A DNA stretch of 64,000 bases from contig JARKQY010000023.1 in the NCBI GenBank assembly GCA_029974635.1, positions 1 to 64,000 of the forward strand, written 5' to 3'. Source of the stretch: Bacillota bacterium. GTDB lineage: Bacteria > Bacillota > UBA4882 > UBA8346. Shown piece after piece: positions 36,337 through 44,545 of this stretch. The notes beneath the pieces are model-generated. The model did no database searches. It worked only from the letters and a program-made list of their open reading frames with translations, and was not told where the DNA came from. How positions within the stretch are numbered: the stretch's first letter is position 1; every line of letters begins with the position of its first letter. The position numbers and the translations under genes were made by a program.

Positions 36337-36364
36337 ATAGACCTCGAAAAAAATCGAGGTCTAT
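36337..36364. terminator. Bidirectional hairpin between convergent genes
   Basis: ATAGACCTCGA (36337-36347) pairs perfectly with TCGAGGTCTAT (36354-36364) around six A. Confidence 0.8.
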
Positions 36365-36400
36365 TGAAAGAAGCAAGAATAAAAGCTGATTGAAAAATGC

Positions 36401-36739
36401 TTATAATGCAATTTCGCCTGTTTCGCCGGTTCGAATCCGAACCACTTCATCGATATTCGTGATAAAAATCTTTCCATCCCCAACCTCACCGGTACGGGCG
36501 GTTTCTAAAATGGTCTTCTTAATAGTCTCTGCTTCATTGTCTTTTACTACGATTTCCAGTTTAACTTTTGAAATTAAATCTACTTTATACTTTTCACCGC
36601 GCCATTGTTGAACAATTCCTTTTTGTTTCCCGTGGCCTTGAATTTCTGAAATCATTAGTCCCGAATAACCCACTCTTTCCAAAGCATTCCGCACATCATC
36701 CAATTTTTCCGGACGAATTATCGCTATAATATGCTTCAT
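36401..36739 (-). CDS. Nitrogen regulatory protein P-II (cassette 2)
   Basis: A second 112-residue P-II protein. The T-loop reads G-K-Q-K-G-I-V-Q-Q-W-R-G-E-K-Y with Y51 present, and the B-loop T-G-E-V-G-D-G-K-I-F. It begins one base after the stop of the second amt gene, with AGGAGGGAAG inside the end of that gene, so translation is probably coupled. It differs from the cassette 1 copy at many positions and is closer to standard GlnB/GlnK in the T-loop (K-Q-K-G). Its likely job is to regulate the second transporter. Confidence 0.95.
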   Translation of the reverse strand: MKHIIAIIRPEKLDDVRNALERVGYSGLMISEIQGHGKQKGIVQQWRGEKYKVDLISKVKLEIVVKDNEAETIKKTILETARTGEVGDGKIFITNIDEVVRIRTGETGEIAL

Positions 36740-36740
36740 C

Positions 36741-38108
36741 TCATCTTCCCTCCTGAACTAAGGATTTGCCACTTGCAGACGCTACGGCAGCATCATTTGA
36801 CAAAAAGGTATAACCGGGTTTGCGGGTTAGAAACTCCGGATATGCAGTATTGCCATGCTCTCCGATATCCAATCCCTCGATCTCTTCTTGAAGCGAGACC
36901 CGGATACCCATTATTGCTTTAATTAACGTCCAGACAATCAAGGAAGCTACGAATACAAAAGCACCTGCCCCCAATACGCCTATAAGCTGGGCGCTAAATA
37001 ATTTTAAGCCACCGCCGAAAAATAGACCATTCCCGGTAGCGACTCCGGTAATCGCGTCCTGAGCGAATAAACCGACAGCCAACGTTCCGAATACGCCACA
37101 TACTAAATGCACCGATACTGCGCCTACCGGATCATCAATTTTGATCCGATCAAAGAAAATAACGGATAATACTACAATTATACCGGCAATTGCTCCGATA
37201 ATCAGAGCACTGCTAACACTTACAAAAGCACATGGGGCAGTAATCGCCACCAAGCCAGCCAAACAACCATTTAGCGTCATTCCCAAATCTGGTTTTCCTA
37301 AAATTATCCAGGAAATCGCGGTGGCTGATAAGATTGCAGCAATTGCCGCAGTATTGGTAGTCATCAACACATGAGCTATTGCGCCGGGATCGGCCGCCAT
37401 GGTTGAACCGGGGTTAAATCCGAACCAACCAAGCCATAACACGAAAACGCCAATTGTTGCAATGCTTAAATTGTGACCGGGTATGGGATTAATCTTTCCA
37501 TCCCGGGTATATTTACCAAATCGCGGTCCCAAAACGATGATACCGGCAAGTGCCGCCCAGCCGCCCACCGAATGAACAACGGTTGAGCCCGCGAAATCAA
37601 ACATACCTAATTGTCCCAACCAGCCTCCACCCCAAATCCAATGTCCGACCACCGGATAAATTAGAATCGCCATAACAAAAGAGAATATGATAAATGATTT
37701 ATACTTAATGCGTTCGGCTACAGCTCCTGAAACAATGGTTGCCGCGGTGCCGCAAAATACCAATTGGAAGAAGAACTTGGCAAGGAGCGGTACTCCGGTC
37801 CATGAAATGGCCGAATACACCCCTGTATATGCATCGCCCGTTGCCGGTGAATTATCGGCTCCGTTTAAGAAAAAGAGTCCCTGTAAACCCACAAACGGAT
37901 TCCCGTCACCAAACATGAAACCCCAGCCAAGCGCTAGAAATCCCAATGATGAGATGGCGAAGACAATAAAGTTTTTTGACAAAATATTGACGCAGTTTTT
38001 GGCCCGGTTGAAACCGGATTCTACTAAGGCAAAACCGAGGTTCATAAAAAAAACTAACATTGCCGCCAACACTACCCACAAACTATCCAAGATCACTTTC
38101 GTTTCCAT
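36741..38108 (-). CDS. amt: Ammonium transporter (cassette 2)
   Basis: A 455-residue Amt-family channel, longer than the first copy mainly at the C-terminus (about 30 extra residues). Family stretches: F-A-L-V-E-S-G-F-N-R-A-K-N, D-F-A-G-S-T-V-V-H-S-V-G-G and S-V-H-L-V-C-G-V-F-G-T. The ATG at 38108 lies 11 bases after AGGAGG; a GTG at 38120 would abut it. Two direct-repeat sites lie 132 and 185 bases upstream. With its P-II partner it forms the second nitrogen cassette, divergent in sequence from the first. Confidence 0.95.
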   Translation of the reverse strand: METKVILDSLWVVLAAMLVFFMNLGFALVESGFNRAKNCVNILSKNFIVFAISSLGFLALGWGFMFGDGNPFVGLQGLFFLNGADNSPATGDAYTGVYSAISWTGVPLLAKFFFQLVFCGTAATIVSGAVAERIKYKSFIIFSFVMAILIYPVVGHWIWGGGWLGQLGMFDFAGSTVVHSVGGWAALAGIIVLGPRFGKYTRDGKINPIPGHNLSIATIGVFVLWLGWFGFNPGSTMAADPGAIAHVLMTTNTAAIAAILSATAISWIILGKPDLGMTLNGCLAGLVAITAPCAFVSVSSALIIGAIAGIIVVLSVIFFDRIKIDDPVGAVSVHLVCGVFGTLAVGLFAQDAITGVATGNGLFFGGGLKLFSAQLIGVLGAGAFVFVASLIVWTLIKAIMGIRVSLQEEIEGLDIGEHGNTAYPEFLTRKPGYTFLSNDAAVASASGKSLVQEGR

Positions 38109-38239
38109 CGACGGAAACACCTCCTAAAGTTAATTAATTGGTAATGCTTTTATCTTCTGGTATGTTTTCTGTGAGTCACTCCTTTCAACAAAAAAAGAAT
38201 TTTTGTGTAAGGTTTATAGGGTGCACATTGACTTAATTC

Positions 38240-38309
38240 TAACATATATATTACATATATTCAATAATTAATTAAAATGTATACTTAATAATTAACATAT
38301 ATATTACAT
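38240..38309. promoter_or_regulatory. Paired direct-repeat sites before amt (cassette 2)
   Basis: TAACAT-N5-TTACAT at 38240-38256 and again, identical, at 38293-38309, 53 bases apart. The rest of 38109-38782 is AT-rich without a credible gene. Confidence 0.65.
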
Positions 38310-38335
38310 TAAAATTTAAATGCTCACATTACTAA

Positions 38336-38362
38336 AAAATAACCCAGGCTAGATCGAGCCTG
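38336..38362 (-). terminator. Possible minus-strand terminator with no gene before it
   Basis: CAGGCT (38345-38350) pairs with AGCCTG (38357-38362); read on the minus strand it is followed by GGGTTATTTTTT. No minus-strand gene lies close upstream of it, so it may end a small RNA or be chance. Confidence 0.35.
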
Positions 38363-38782
38363 AGTAAAAATATTAAATAATCAATAATCTCCTTTCCGAT
38401 TAGTTATATTAAAACATAGATTTTTCCGAAAATTGTATAATCAATCTAAAGTTTTTGGTAAAAAATGCCGATATAAAAAGATACCAAATGTTTATGATAT
38501 CATATTTTATTTTATTATTACTGTTTACGGGGAGGTGGGAAGAACAGCAATTATTATGGAAACGCCAATAGTTTTGAAACGCATCTATATTAACGCGATT
38601 CGCCAACTAAATTAAAATTTCTTATGGAGCAAAAAAATTGAATTATCAATGGATTTCCCAATGTCATTTGGTTAATTTTCTGTAAAATATTTATTTCGAT
38701 TTATTGGAAGTTATGATAAAATTATTATCAGGGAGATAATACTTTTGACAAATGATGAACCTCACGGAGGGGTTGTGATATA

Positions 38783-39148
38783 ATGGATGAAATTAAAATC
38801 GTTCAATATAAAGGAAGAGATATAATAGTTATTGATTATTCAAAATGCGGCACGGATGTTGAGAAAGTTCTGGTTGTAATTGATGAATTAGCGAAGGTTT
38901 TAACTCAAATGCCTGTAAATTCAGCGTTAACTGTTACGAATGTGCAGAGTTTTTCTTTTAATACGGAGATAATTAATAAATTCAAAGAAACGCTGGTGAT
39001 AACGAGAGATCATATCAAAAAACAAGCGGTAATTGGTATTAATGATTCTGTCCGGAAATTTTTATATCATACAATTACAAGATTTGCGGGAGTTAATATT
39101 CCCGCATTTGACTCCGAAACAGAAGCAATGGAGTGGCTGGCAAGTTAA
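38783..39148 (+). CDS. SpoIIAA/STAS-like small protein (paralogue 1)
   Basis: A 121-residue cytoplasmic protein resembling SpoIIAA-like/STAS domain proteins: a beta strand (I-I-V-I-D-Y-S), a helix, then D-S-E-T-E-A-M-E-W-L at the end, a C-terminal pattern typical of that fold group. No enzyme motif is visible. CACGGAGGGG precedes the ATG. It is first in a same-strand run with the AfsA-like gene (141 bases on). A paralogue lies at 43075-43443 on the other strand beyond the cluster. A regulatory or lipid-binding role is only a guess. Confidence 0.75.
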   Translation: MDEIKIVQYKGRDIIVIDYSKCGTDVEKVLVVIDELAKVLTQMPVNSALTVTNVQSFSFNTEIINKFKETLVITRDHIKKQAVIGINDSVRKFLYHTITRFAGVNIPAFDSETEAMEWLAS

Positions 39149-39289
39149 ACTGCGATCCGGCAAGTTAGGTTCACTAGTAAAACGTTTTAGATTAGATAAC
39201 ATTACGATACAGAATAAACGTTTTATTAAAGCAATTTTAGAAGTTGCTTGCCGGACTCACGTTAAAAATAAAAGCCAGGGGGTAATTTC

Positions 39290-40132
39290 ATGAATAACTT
39301 GAATGCGCAAAAATTGGATAATTATCTCGTATTGAATCAACAGGCTCAAAGCCAGTATTCCATTGTTTTTCAAGGAAGTACCCCTGTTACTAATGAAGAC
39401 AGTTGTGTTATAACTGTAAAAAGCCGCAGGGAGGTTGAGTTATTTTTATTGATTTTAGAAGAGGAAGCAAGTGTTATCATGGATGAGCAAGCCCGCAATT
39501 TACATCCCGATGTCTGGGAGTGGTTATCCGGACGTACTTATTCCCAGGTTTTTGAAGATTTAAAGTGGTCCTATCGGGAGGAGAATGAAGTTTTGGATTT
39601 GATCGAAAGGATACCGTTGCCGAAGACGCTAAATAATAGTTTCATTCAACTTCGGAACGAAGATCCGGTGCCGGAACCAATCGATCGGGAGTATGTTCAT
39701 AAGATTCATCAGGAAAATGTTTTAGTTTCTAAGCCGTTTCAATGCGCCAGCATGTATTATTTCAACGGATTCAAAGCTTCCTCAGAGATTAATATCGATC
39801 ATCCCTCTGATCATTTGGAGGGAATTATTATATTTGAAACTGCCCGCCAAGCCGGAATTGCGTCAACGTTGTTGGCGGGTTGGTCTACCGCCGGACCAAT
39901 AGTCATTTTAAAAACAATGACCCGCTATAAAAAATTTGTCGAATGTTCCGATCCGTATCTCATACATACCATACCCGTCCATAAACAAAAAGAACGGGGC
40001 GGAATCGGTTATTGCGTTTATAATATCATCCAATACGGCGCTTCTTGTGCTGCAGGCTATTTTACCGCAATCGGATATCATACCAAAGATATTTACGGTA
40101 AATCGCGAAACTCCAAACACTCTGAGAGATAA
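39290..40132 (+). CDS. AfsA-type hotdog protein (butyrolactone autoinducer synthase-like)
   Basis: A 280-residue protein. The region from about 135 to 265 fits the A-factor biosynthesis hotdog domain: V-H-K at 136-138, D-H-P-S-D-H at 170-175, then E183-T-A-R-Q-A-G. In Streptomyces AfsA and MmfL join a beta-ketoacyl thioester to dihydroxyacetone phosphate, the first step to gamma-butyrolactone or furan signals. The N-terminal 130 residues are unlike anything I recognise, whereas AfsA has a second hotdog there or after. CAGGGGGT precedes the ATG. An SDR reductase and a HAD phosphatase follow after 40 bases each, the two other activities this pathway needs. Function is inferred from motif and context. 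Confidence 0.75.
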   Translation: MNNLNAQKLDNYLVLNQQAQSQYSIVFQGSTPVTNEDSCVITVKSRREVELFLLILEEEASVIMDEQARNLHPDVWEWLSGRTYSQVFEDLKWSYREENEVLDLIERIPLPKTLNNSFIQLRNEDPVPEPIDREYVHKIHQENVLVSKPFQCASMYYFNGFKASSEINIDHPSDHLEGIIIFETARQAGIASTLLAGWSTAGPIVILKTMTRYKKFVECSDPYLIHTIPVHKQKERGGIGYCVYNIIQYGASCAAGYFTAIGYHTKDIYGKSRNSKHSER

Positions 40133-40172
40133 AAAATCGGATCCCATTTTTGTCCAGTGAGGTTATTGCATA

Positions 40173-41135
40173 ATGGTCATCGGTATAACCGGGGGAACAA
40201 GCGGTCTTGGCAAAAGATTGGCGGAATATCTGATATCGAAGGGTTATCAGGTTAAAGTGCTGGCAAGAGACACAAGCCGGATAGAAGATTTGTCAAAGTG
40301 GGGAGCGGAGATTGTTTACGGGGATATTAATGATTCGGATTCCTTAATGCCTTTTGTCAAAGGGATTGAGGTGTGTTATCACCTCGCCGCTCAGGTCGCT
40401 TCAGCAACCAAGGAACAACTATTTAAAGTTAATATTGAGGGAACCCGGAATATTTGTGAAGCTATTTTGAAATTCAATTCAAACTGTCGGCTGGTTTACA
40501 GTTCATCGATTGTTGTCAAGGGAGTTCGTTTTTATAACAAGTTTTGGTCGTCCAATTATACATTAAGCAAATATCTATCCGAAAAGATAGTTGATAATTA
40601 TATAAAAAAACACCGGTTGAAAGCCTGTATCATTTATCCAGGATATATTTACGGCCCCTATGACCGAAATTTTATGCCGACCGTAATCAAGATGATCAAG
40701 CACGGGTTGCCGTTCGTCATAAAAGGCGGGGAAAGAAACGCGCCGGTGATCTATGTCGATGACTTGTGTGAACTTTTTTATTTAGCGGGCACGAAAGATA
40801 ATGCACTAGGGAAGAAATATGTGAGTTTAAAAGAAAGTGAAATCGGCATTCATGGTTTTTTAAAAATAGTTGCGGCTAAATTGGATTGTCCGTTTCCCCA
40901 AAAAGTATATCCAAAGTTGCCTTTAGTAGTAATCGCATTTGTACTGGATAAGGTGCATAAGATTTTCCGGACCCGCTCAGCTCCCAAGTTAACCATGAGA
41001 ATAATCAATGCTCTTTCCAACAGGGCGAAATATTTCAATGGCGATGCCCGCAAAGATCTGGGTTGGGATCAGAAAATTTCGATTCCGGAAGGGATTGAAA
41101 AAGCATTGATCTGGCAGATGGAAAATTGTCAATGA
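40173..41135 (+). CDS. Extended SDR: NAD(P)-dependent epimerase/reductase
   Basis: A 320-residue extended short-chain dehydrogenase. T-G-G-T-S-G-L-G at 6-13 is the dinucleotide-binding motif, S-S-S-I (about 112-115) and Y-T-L-S-K the catalytic serine area and Y-x-x-x-K. The G-Y-I-Y-G-P segment is typical of epimerase/dehydratases and 3-beta-HSD-like reductases. It lies 40 bases after the AfsA-like gene. In Streptomyces, NAD-dependent epimerase/dehydratase proteins are often encoded beside AfsA homologues and reduce the ketone of the butyrolactone precursor, which I propose here. A role on a nucleotide sugar is the main alternative. Confidence 0.85.
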   Translation: MVIGITGGTSGLGKRLAEYLISKGYQVKVLARDTSRIEDLSKWGAEIVYGDINDSDSLMPFVKGIEVCYHLAAQVASATKEQLFKVNIEGTRNICEAILKFNSNCRLVYSSSIVVKGVRFYNKFWSSNYTLSKYLSEKIVDNYIKKHRLKACIIYPGYIYGPYDRNFMPTVIKMIKHGLPFVIKGGERNAPVIYVDDLCELFYLAGTKDNALGKKYVSLKESEIGIHGFLKIVAAKLDCPFPQKVYPKLPLVVIAFVLDKVHKIFRTRSAPKLTMRIINALSNRAKYFNGDARKDLGWDQKISIPEGIEKALIWQMENCQ

Positions 41136-41175
41136 AATTAAAATAAAGCAAAGATATGAAAGCAGGGTGCATATT

Positions 41176-41802
41176 TTGAGATACAAGCTTGTCATCTTTG
41201 ATTTTGACGGCACTCTGGCCGATACGTTTCCGTGGTTTGCAAGCGTCATCAATGTCATTGCCGATAAGTTTAAAGTAAAAAAAATTGATAGCAGTGACTT
41301 GGAGAAAATTCGCGGGTTTCATGCCAACAAGATACTGAAATATTTGGATGTGCCTTTATGGAAAATGCCGTTGATTGAAAATCAGTTGCGGGTTAGGATG
41401 GCGGAAGATATCCAGCAAATACGTATATTTACGGGGATAGAGAATCTGCTTAAAAATTTAGCGGGTAGGGGCGTTATATTAGCTATTGTGACCTCAAATT
41501 CATACAAAAATGTTTATCAAGTTTTGGGTCCGGAGAATGCAGCTTTCATTAATTATTACGAGTGCGGTGTATCGCTCTTCGGTAAACGGGCAAAAATCCG
41601 AAAAATTTTGCGGAAAAGCGGGATTAAACCGTCGGATACCATATATATCGGTGATGAAATGCGGGATGGTGAAGCGGCCCAGAAAGCAAATATTGCATTT
41701 GGTGCTGTAACATGGGGATATAACACCGAAGAATCATTGCAGACATATTCCCCGCAAGAGCTCTTCGGTAGTGTCGATGAAATTACCCCAAAAATTTTCT
41801 GA
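41176..41802 (+). CDS. HAD-family phosphatase
   Basis: A cytoplasmic HAD hydrolase of about 208 residues, phosphoglycolate-phosphatase-like. Motif I is F-D-F-D-G-T-L-A-D-T near the N-terminus, motif II V-T-S-N-S, and motif IV G-D-E-M-R-D. A cap helix bundle lies between. The start is TTG 41176, six bases after AGGGTG, or GTG 41167. It is 40 bases after the reductase gene. In butyrolactone and methylenomycin-furan pathways a HAD phosphatase (for example MmfP) removes the phosphate left from dihydroxyacetone phosphate; that would fit this position. The generic alternative is a housekeeping sugar-phosphate phosphatase. Confidence 0.85.
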   Translation: MRYKLVIFDFDGTLADTFPWFASVINVIADKFKVKKIDSSDLEKIRGFHANKILKYLDVPLWKMPLIENQLRVRMAEDIQQIRIFTGIENLLKNLAGRGVILAIVTSNSYKNVYQVLGPENAAFINYYECGVSLFGKRAKIRKILRKSGIKPSDTIYIGDEMRDGEAAQKANIAFGAVTWGYNTEESLQTYSPQELFGSVDEITPKIF

Positions 41803-41936
41803 TATTGGAAATTATGAATTCCTAAAAGAGGGACGGCTTTTCTTCGGCGGCATACCTAAACAAGGAAGAGAAGGGGGTGTTGCGAAGGGATAATATAAAG
41901 AATACTGTTTCTATCAAAAATAAGGAGGTGTAATTC

Positions 41937-42932
41937 ATGAGGTTTCAGAAATGGTTTATAGGAATCCTGCTGGTTTCTCTGGTTTTTAGCTTTTCCGTTT
42001 ATGGCAAAGGTCCAGGACATGGTCCAGACCATGGAAAAACTAAATTTTGTAATAAAGATAAAGATGCCGTCGTAAAAGATATCACTAAGATTATTAAGCA
42101 ACTCCAGGGAAATGATTTCAGTATTTCCGAAAAAATATTCGCTGAGAATATTCTCTGGAAATATGAAGGCGTAGCAGGAACCGTTCCGTTTGCCGGTACT
42201 TATCAGGGCCAAACCGGTGTCAAAACATTTTGGAAGATTTATTTACGCTCGGTTCTCCCAACAAAAGCCGACCTTCGTTATGCTTTACGCCAGGGGAATA
42301 TTCTCCATTTGCATTGGACCGAGGAAGGCGTCGTGAAATCAACCGGTAAAAGGTATGCCATGGAGACCGTGCAACGCTGGGAGTTTAACGATGAGGGCGA
42401 AATCGTCAAATTGAGATGGTATAATGATACATATGCCCTATACAATGCTTTCCTGATCCATACAAACCCCAGGTTGTCGCTGGCATTGCATCCTGCGGAT
42501 TATTATATTAACGGGAACGGCCCCGTGGATGCTGCGTTTGCGGTGCAGGTAGTGCAACGATACTATTACCAGTTTTCGCAAGGGGATATCCAAGGAATGC
42601 TCAGTAATGTGCCTAACAATGTTGTATTTATTTTGGCAGGCCCCGAAGGTCTTACAAAAATAGCGGGAACTTGGACTACTCCCCAGGGATTAATAGGGTT
42701 TTTCACCACGCTAGCTGCAAACGAATGGTATAATAAGTTCCAACTGCTTACTTTTACTGTCGATGGAAACAGGGTGGACGTAGAATTTGAAGAAGAAATA
42801 GGAATTTTTGAAACGGGTAAGGTGACATCTTGTGCAGGCCTTCATTCGTTTGTAGTTCTAACCAATGGTCAGGTTGCTAAATTTAGAAGCTATAACGATA
42901 CTTACCCGGTAGCCTGGACTTATATTCCTTAA
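41937..42932 (+). CDS. Secreted protein with two SnoaL/NTF2-like domains
   Basis: A 331-residue exported protein with a signal peptide (1-23) and a histidine/glycine-rich start (G-P-G-H-G-P-D-H-G). Two NTF2-like cone folds follow (about 40-165 and 195-325): each shows the helix, F-A-E-N-I-x-W or V-P-N-N-V-V-F strand and a closing R-(W/S)-Y-N-D-T-Y motif. The duplicated R-W-Y-N-D-T-Y and R-S-Y-N-D-T-Y show the internal repeat. SnoaL-like folds include polyketide cyclases and binding proteins; an extracellular one is unusual. AAGGAGGTG precedes the ATG. It is 134 bases after the phosphatase, so operon membership is uncertain. Confidence 0.8.
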   Translation: MRFQKWFIGILLVSLVFSFSVYGKGPGHGPDHGKTKFCNKDKDAVVKDITKIIKQLQGNDFSISEKIFAENILWKYEGVAGTVPFAGTYQGQTGVKTFWKIYLRSVLPTKADLRYALRQGNILHLHWTEEGVVKSTGKRYAMETVQRWEFNDEGEIVKLRWYNDTYALYNAFLIHTNPRLSLALHPADYYINGNGPVDAAFAVQVVQRYYYQFSQGDIQGMLSNVPNNVVFILAGPEGLTKIAGTWTTPQGLIGFFTTLAANEWYNKFQLLTFTVDGNRVDVEFEEEIGIFETGKVTSCAGLHSFVVLTNGQVAKFRSYNDTYPVAWTYIP

Positions 42933-43022
42933 ATCATACCTTGAATCTTGATTCAATATGCTAGCTGAGGTAAAGTTTTTTACTCGGGAAAGTTTTCGAA
43001 TTTAAATCCAATAGTAAACAGA

Positions 43023-43058
43023 AAAAGGCTATCCCATTTGAACAAGGGATAGCCTTTT
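43023..43058. terminator. Bidirectional terminator
   Basis: AAAAGGCTATCCC (43023-43035) pairs perfectly with GGGATAGCCTTTT (43046-43058), between the SnoaL-like and STAS-like genes. Confidence 0.93.
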
Positions 43059-43074
43059 GTAAGGTTGATATTGA

Positions 43075-43443
43075 TTAGTCGGCTGCCAACCATTCTTTTG
43101 CTTCAGCTTCGGATTCAAAGATTTTGATGGCTTCCCTTTGAGCAAGCTGAACCACGGCATTGTAAATCACTTTTAATAATCCTTTTAAACCGATTATGGC
43201 GATTTTCTTTTCATACGGACCGGATAAGGGACGGGATTCGCTCAAAGCGTTTACGACATCCATATCAAAACGGACGTTTGCCACATTCAATAATGATATC
43301 ACCGACTTTGGAGGATGTTTGCGATATTCTTCGGTACCTGCCTTTATTAGCTGTAGAATTTTATCCTTATCAGTTCCTGCAACCGAATAATCAATATAAA
43401 TGATTGATTTATTTTTATAACTTATTGTGGAAATTCCCTCCAT
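43075..43443 (-). CDS. SpoIIAA/STAS-like small protein (paralogue 2)
   Basis: A 122-residue paralogue of the protein at 38783, with the same layout: Y-K-N-K-S-I-I-Y-I-D-Y-S near the start, a D-M-D-V-V-N helix where the other has N-T-E-I-I-N, and F-E-S-E-A-E-A-K-E-W-L-A at the end. TAGGAGG precedes the ATG. It faces the AfsA-type cluster from the other side of a bidirectional terminator. Function unknown; the pairing of the two around the cluster is noted as a finding. Confidence 0.75.
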   Translation of the reverse strand: MEGISTISYKNKSIIYIDYSVAGTDKDKILQLIKAGTEEYRKHPPKSVISLLNVANVRFDMDVVNALSESRPLSGPYEKKIAIIGLKGLLKVIYNAVVQLAQREAIKIFESEAEAKEWLAAD

Positions 43444-43891
43444 GCTAAAAACCTCCTATTAATTGTAATGATTTCGTGAAATTCGGATTACCAACTAACG
43501 GATAAACAAGCAAATTTAAAAATTTCGGTTAATTTTTACTTTTCACACTCCCTTTCGTAAATGGTTATTATTTATAAACATAACTAAATGGTAACATTTA
43601 GTTGTTTAATCAAAATTTGATATTTTTTATAATTCATTATCAAATTTGCATAGAATTAGATAAAAAATTAGAACACCACGTTATATTAATTTTATCGACA
43701 TTTTTTTAAAAATTATTAGTCCAAAAGAAATCAATCCTCATTTTAAAAAATCGTAAGTATAATAAAAAGAGCTTAATAAAAGCTGAAATAGGCCCTTCAT
43801 ACTGATAGATAAAAAATTTTTTCTGCCGCCGGGTGTTTAAAACTAGTTCTGAATCCGGATAATAACATCATTAATGGAGGGGGCGGATCGA
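43444..43891. other. AT-rich intergenic region
   Basis: Very AT-rich, with several T and A runs. It should hold the promoters of the STAS-like gene (minus) and the BON gene (plus), but I see no gene, terminator or clear repeat. Confidence 0.6.
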
Positions 43892-44544
43892 ATGGCGAAT
43901 ATCCTGTTTGAAAGTTTGGCCGAGCAAATTAATGCTGAGCTGCAACGGAACCATATATTGGCGCCTTATGGTGTAAGAGCAAGGGTATATGGAAATGGAA
44001 CCGTTCAAATTCAAGGGATTGTAAACGTGCTGGCGGAAAAACATCAGGCAGAGGAATTGGTTTGGCGGTTTCCCGGAGTAAAGAATGTTGAGAACAACAT
44101 TACCGTATGCACCGATGGGGGTGTTGACGATGAGGACATCGCGTTTGAGTTGGGGAGGAATTACTGGCCAATCCGGTAATTCCCGATTCGGTGGGATTCA
44201 AGGTAAACGGCGGCGAGGTTCAATTGTTAGGGAATGTCAATAACCGGGACCAGGCTGTGGAAGCTTTGGAAACAGCAAGCAAAGCCCGTGGTGTGCGGGA
44301 GGTTCACAGCCAGCTTACATTGGCCGATAGCTTTGATGATGTTGATATTGTAAATGGTATTCAAAGCGAATTACTTACGAAATTAGAAATTCCAATGGGT
44401 AAGATAAAGATATCACCGGAAAACGGTGTCGTTACTTTAAACGGAAATCTAGCCAACCTCCAGGCCGCTATAGTTGAAGAGCTGGTTTCACGGCAACCGG
44501 GAGTCCGCGATGTAAAAATCAGGTTGGGGAAGGAAACGGATTAA
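43892..44544 (+). pseudogene. Three-BON-domain protein gene split by a frameshift
   Basis: The first frame runs from ATG 43892 (after GGAGGGGGCGG) to a stop at 44179 with one BON domain ending G-V-K-N-V-E-N-N-I-T-V and the start of a second (D-E-D-I-A-F-E-L-G). The continuation of the second domain (E-E-L-L-A-N-P-V-I-P-D-S-V-G-F-K-V-N-G-G) and a third BON domain are in the next frame, open to 44544. One added G in the GGGG run at 44152-44155 joins them into one 217-residue protein. BON domains bind membranes or support envelope proteins. Either a broken gene, a sequencing error, slippage-based switching, or programmed frameshifting; a GTG at 44191 could start the second half alone. Confidence 0.8.
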
Positions 44545-44545
44545 G

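Noticed and set aside
38433..38615. 60-codon open frame in the gap before the STAS-like gene
   Set aside because: No ribosome site, AT-driven composition and no recognisable pattern; treated as non-coding.
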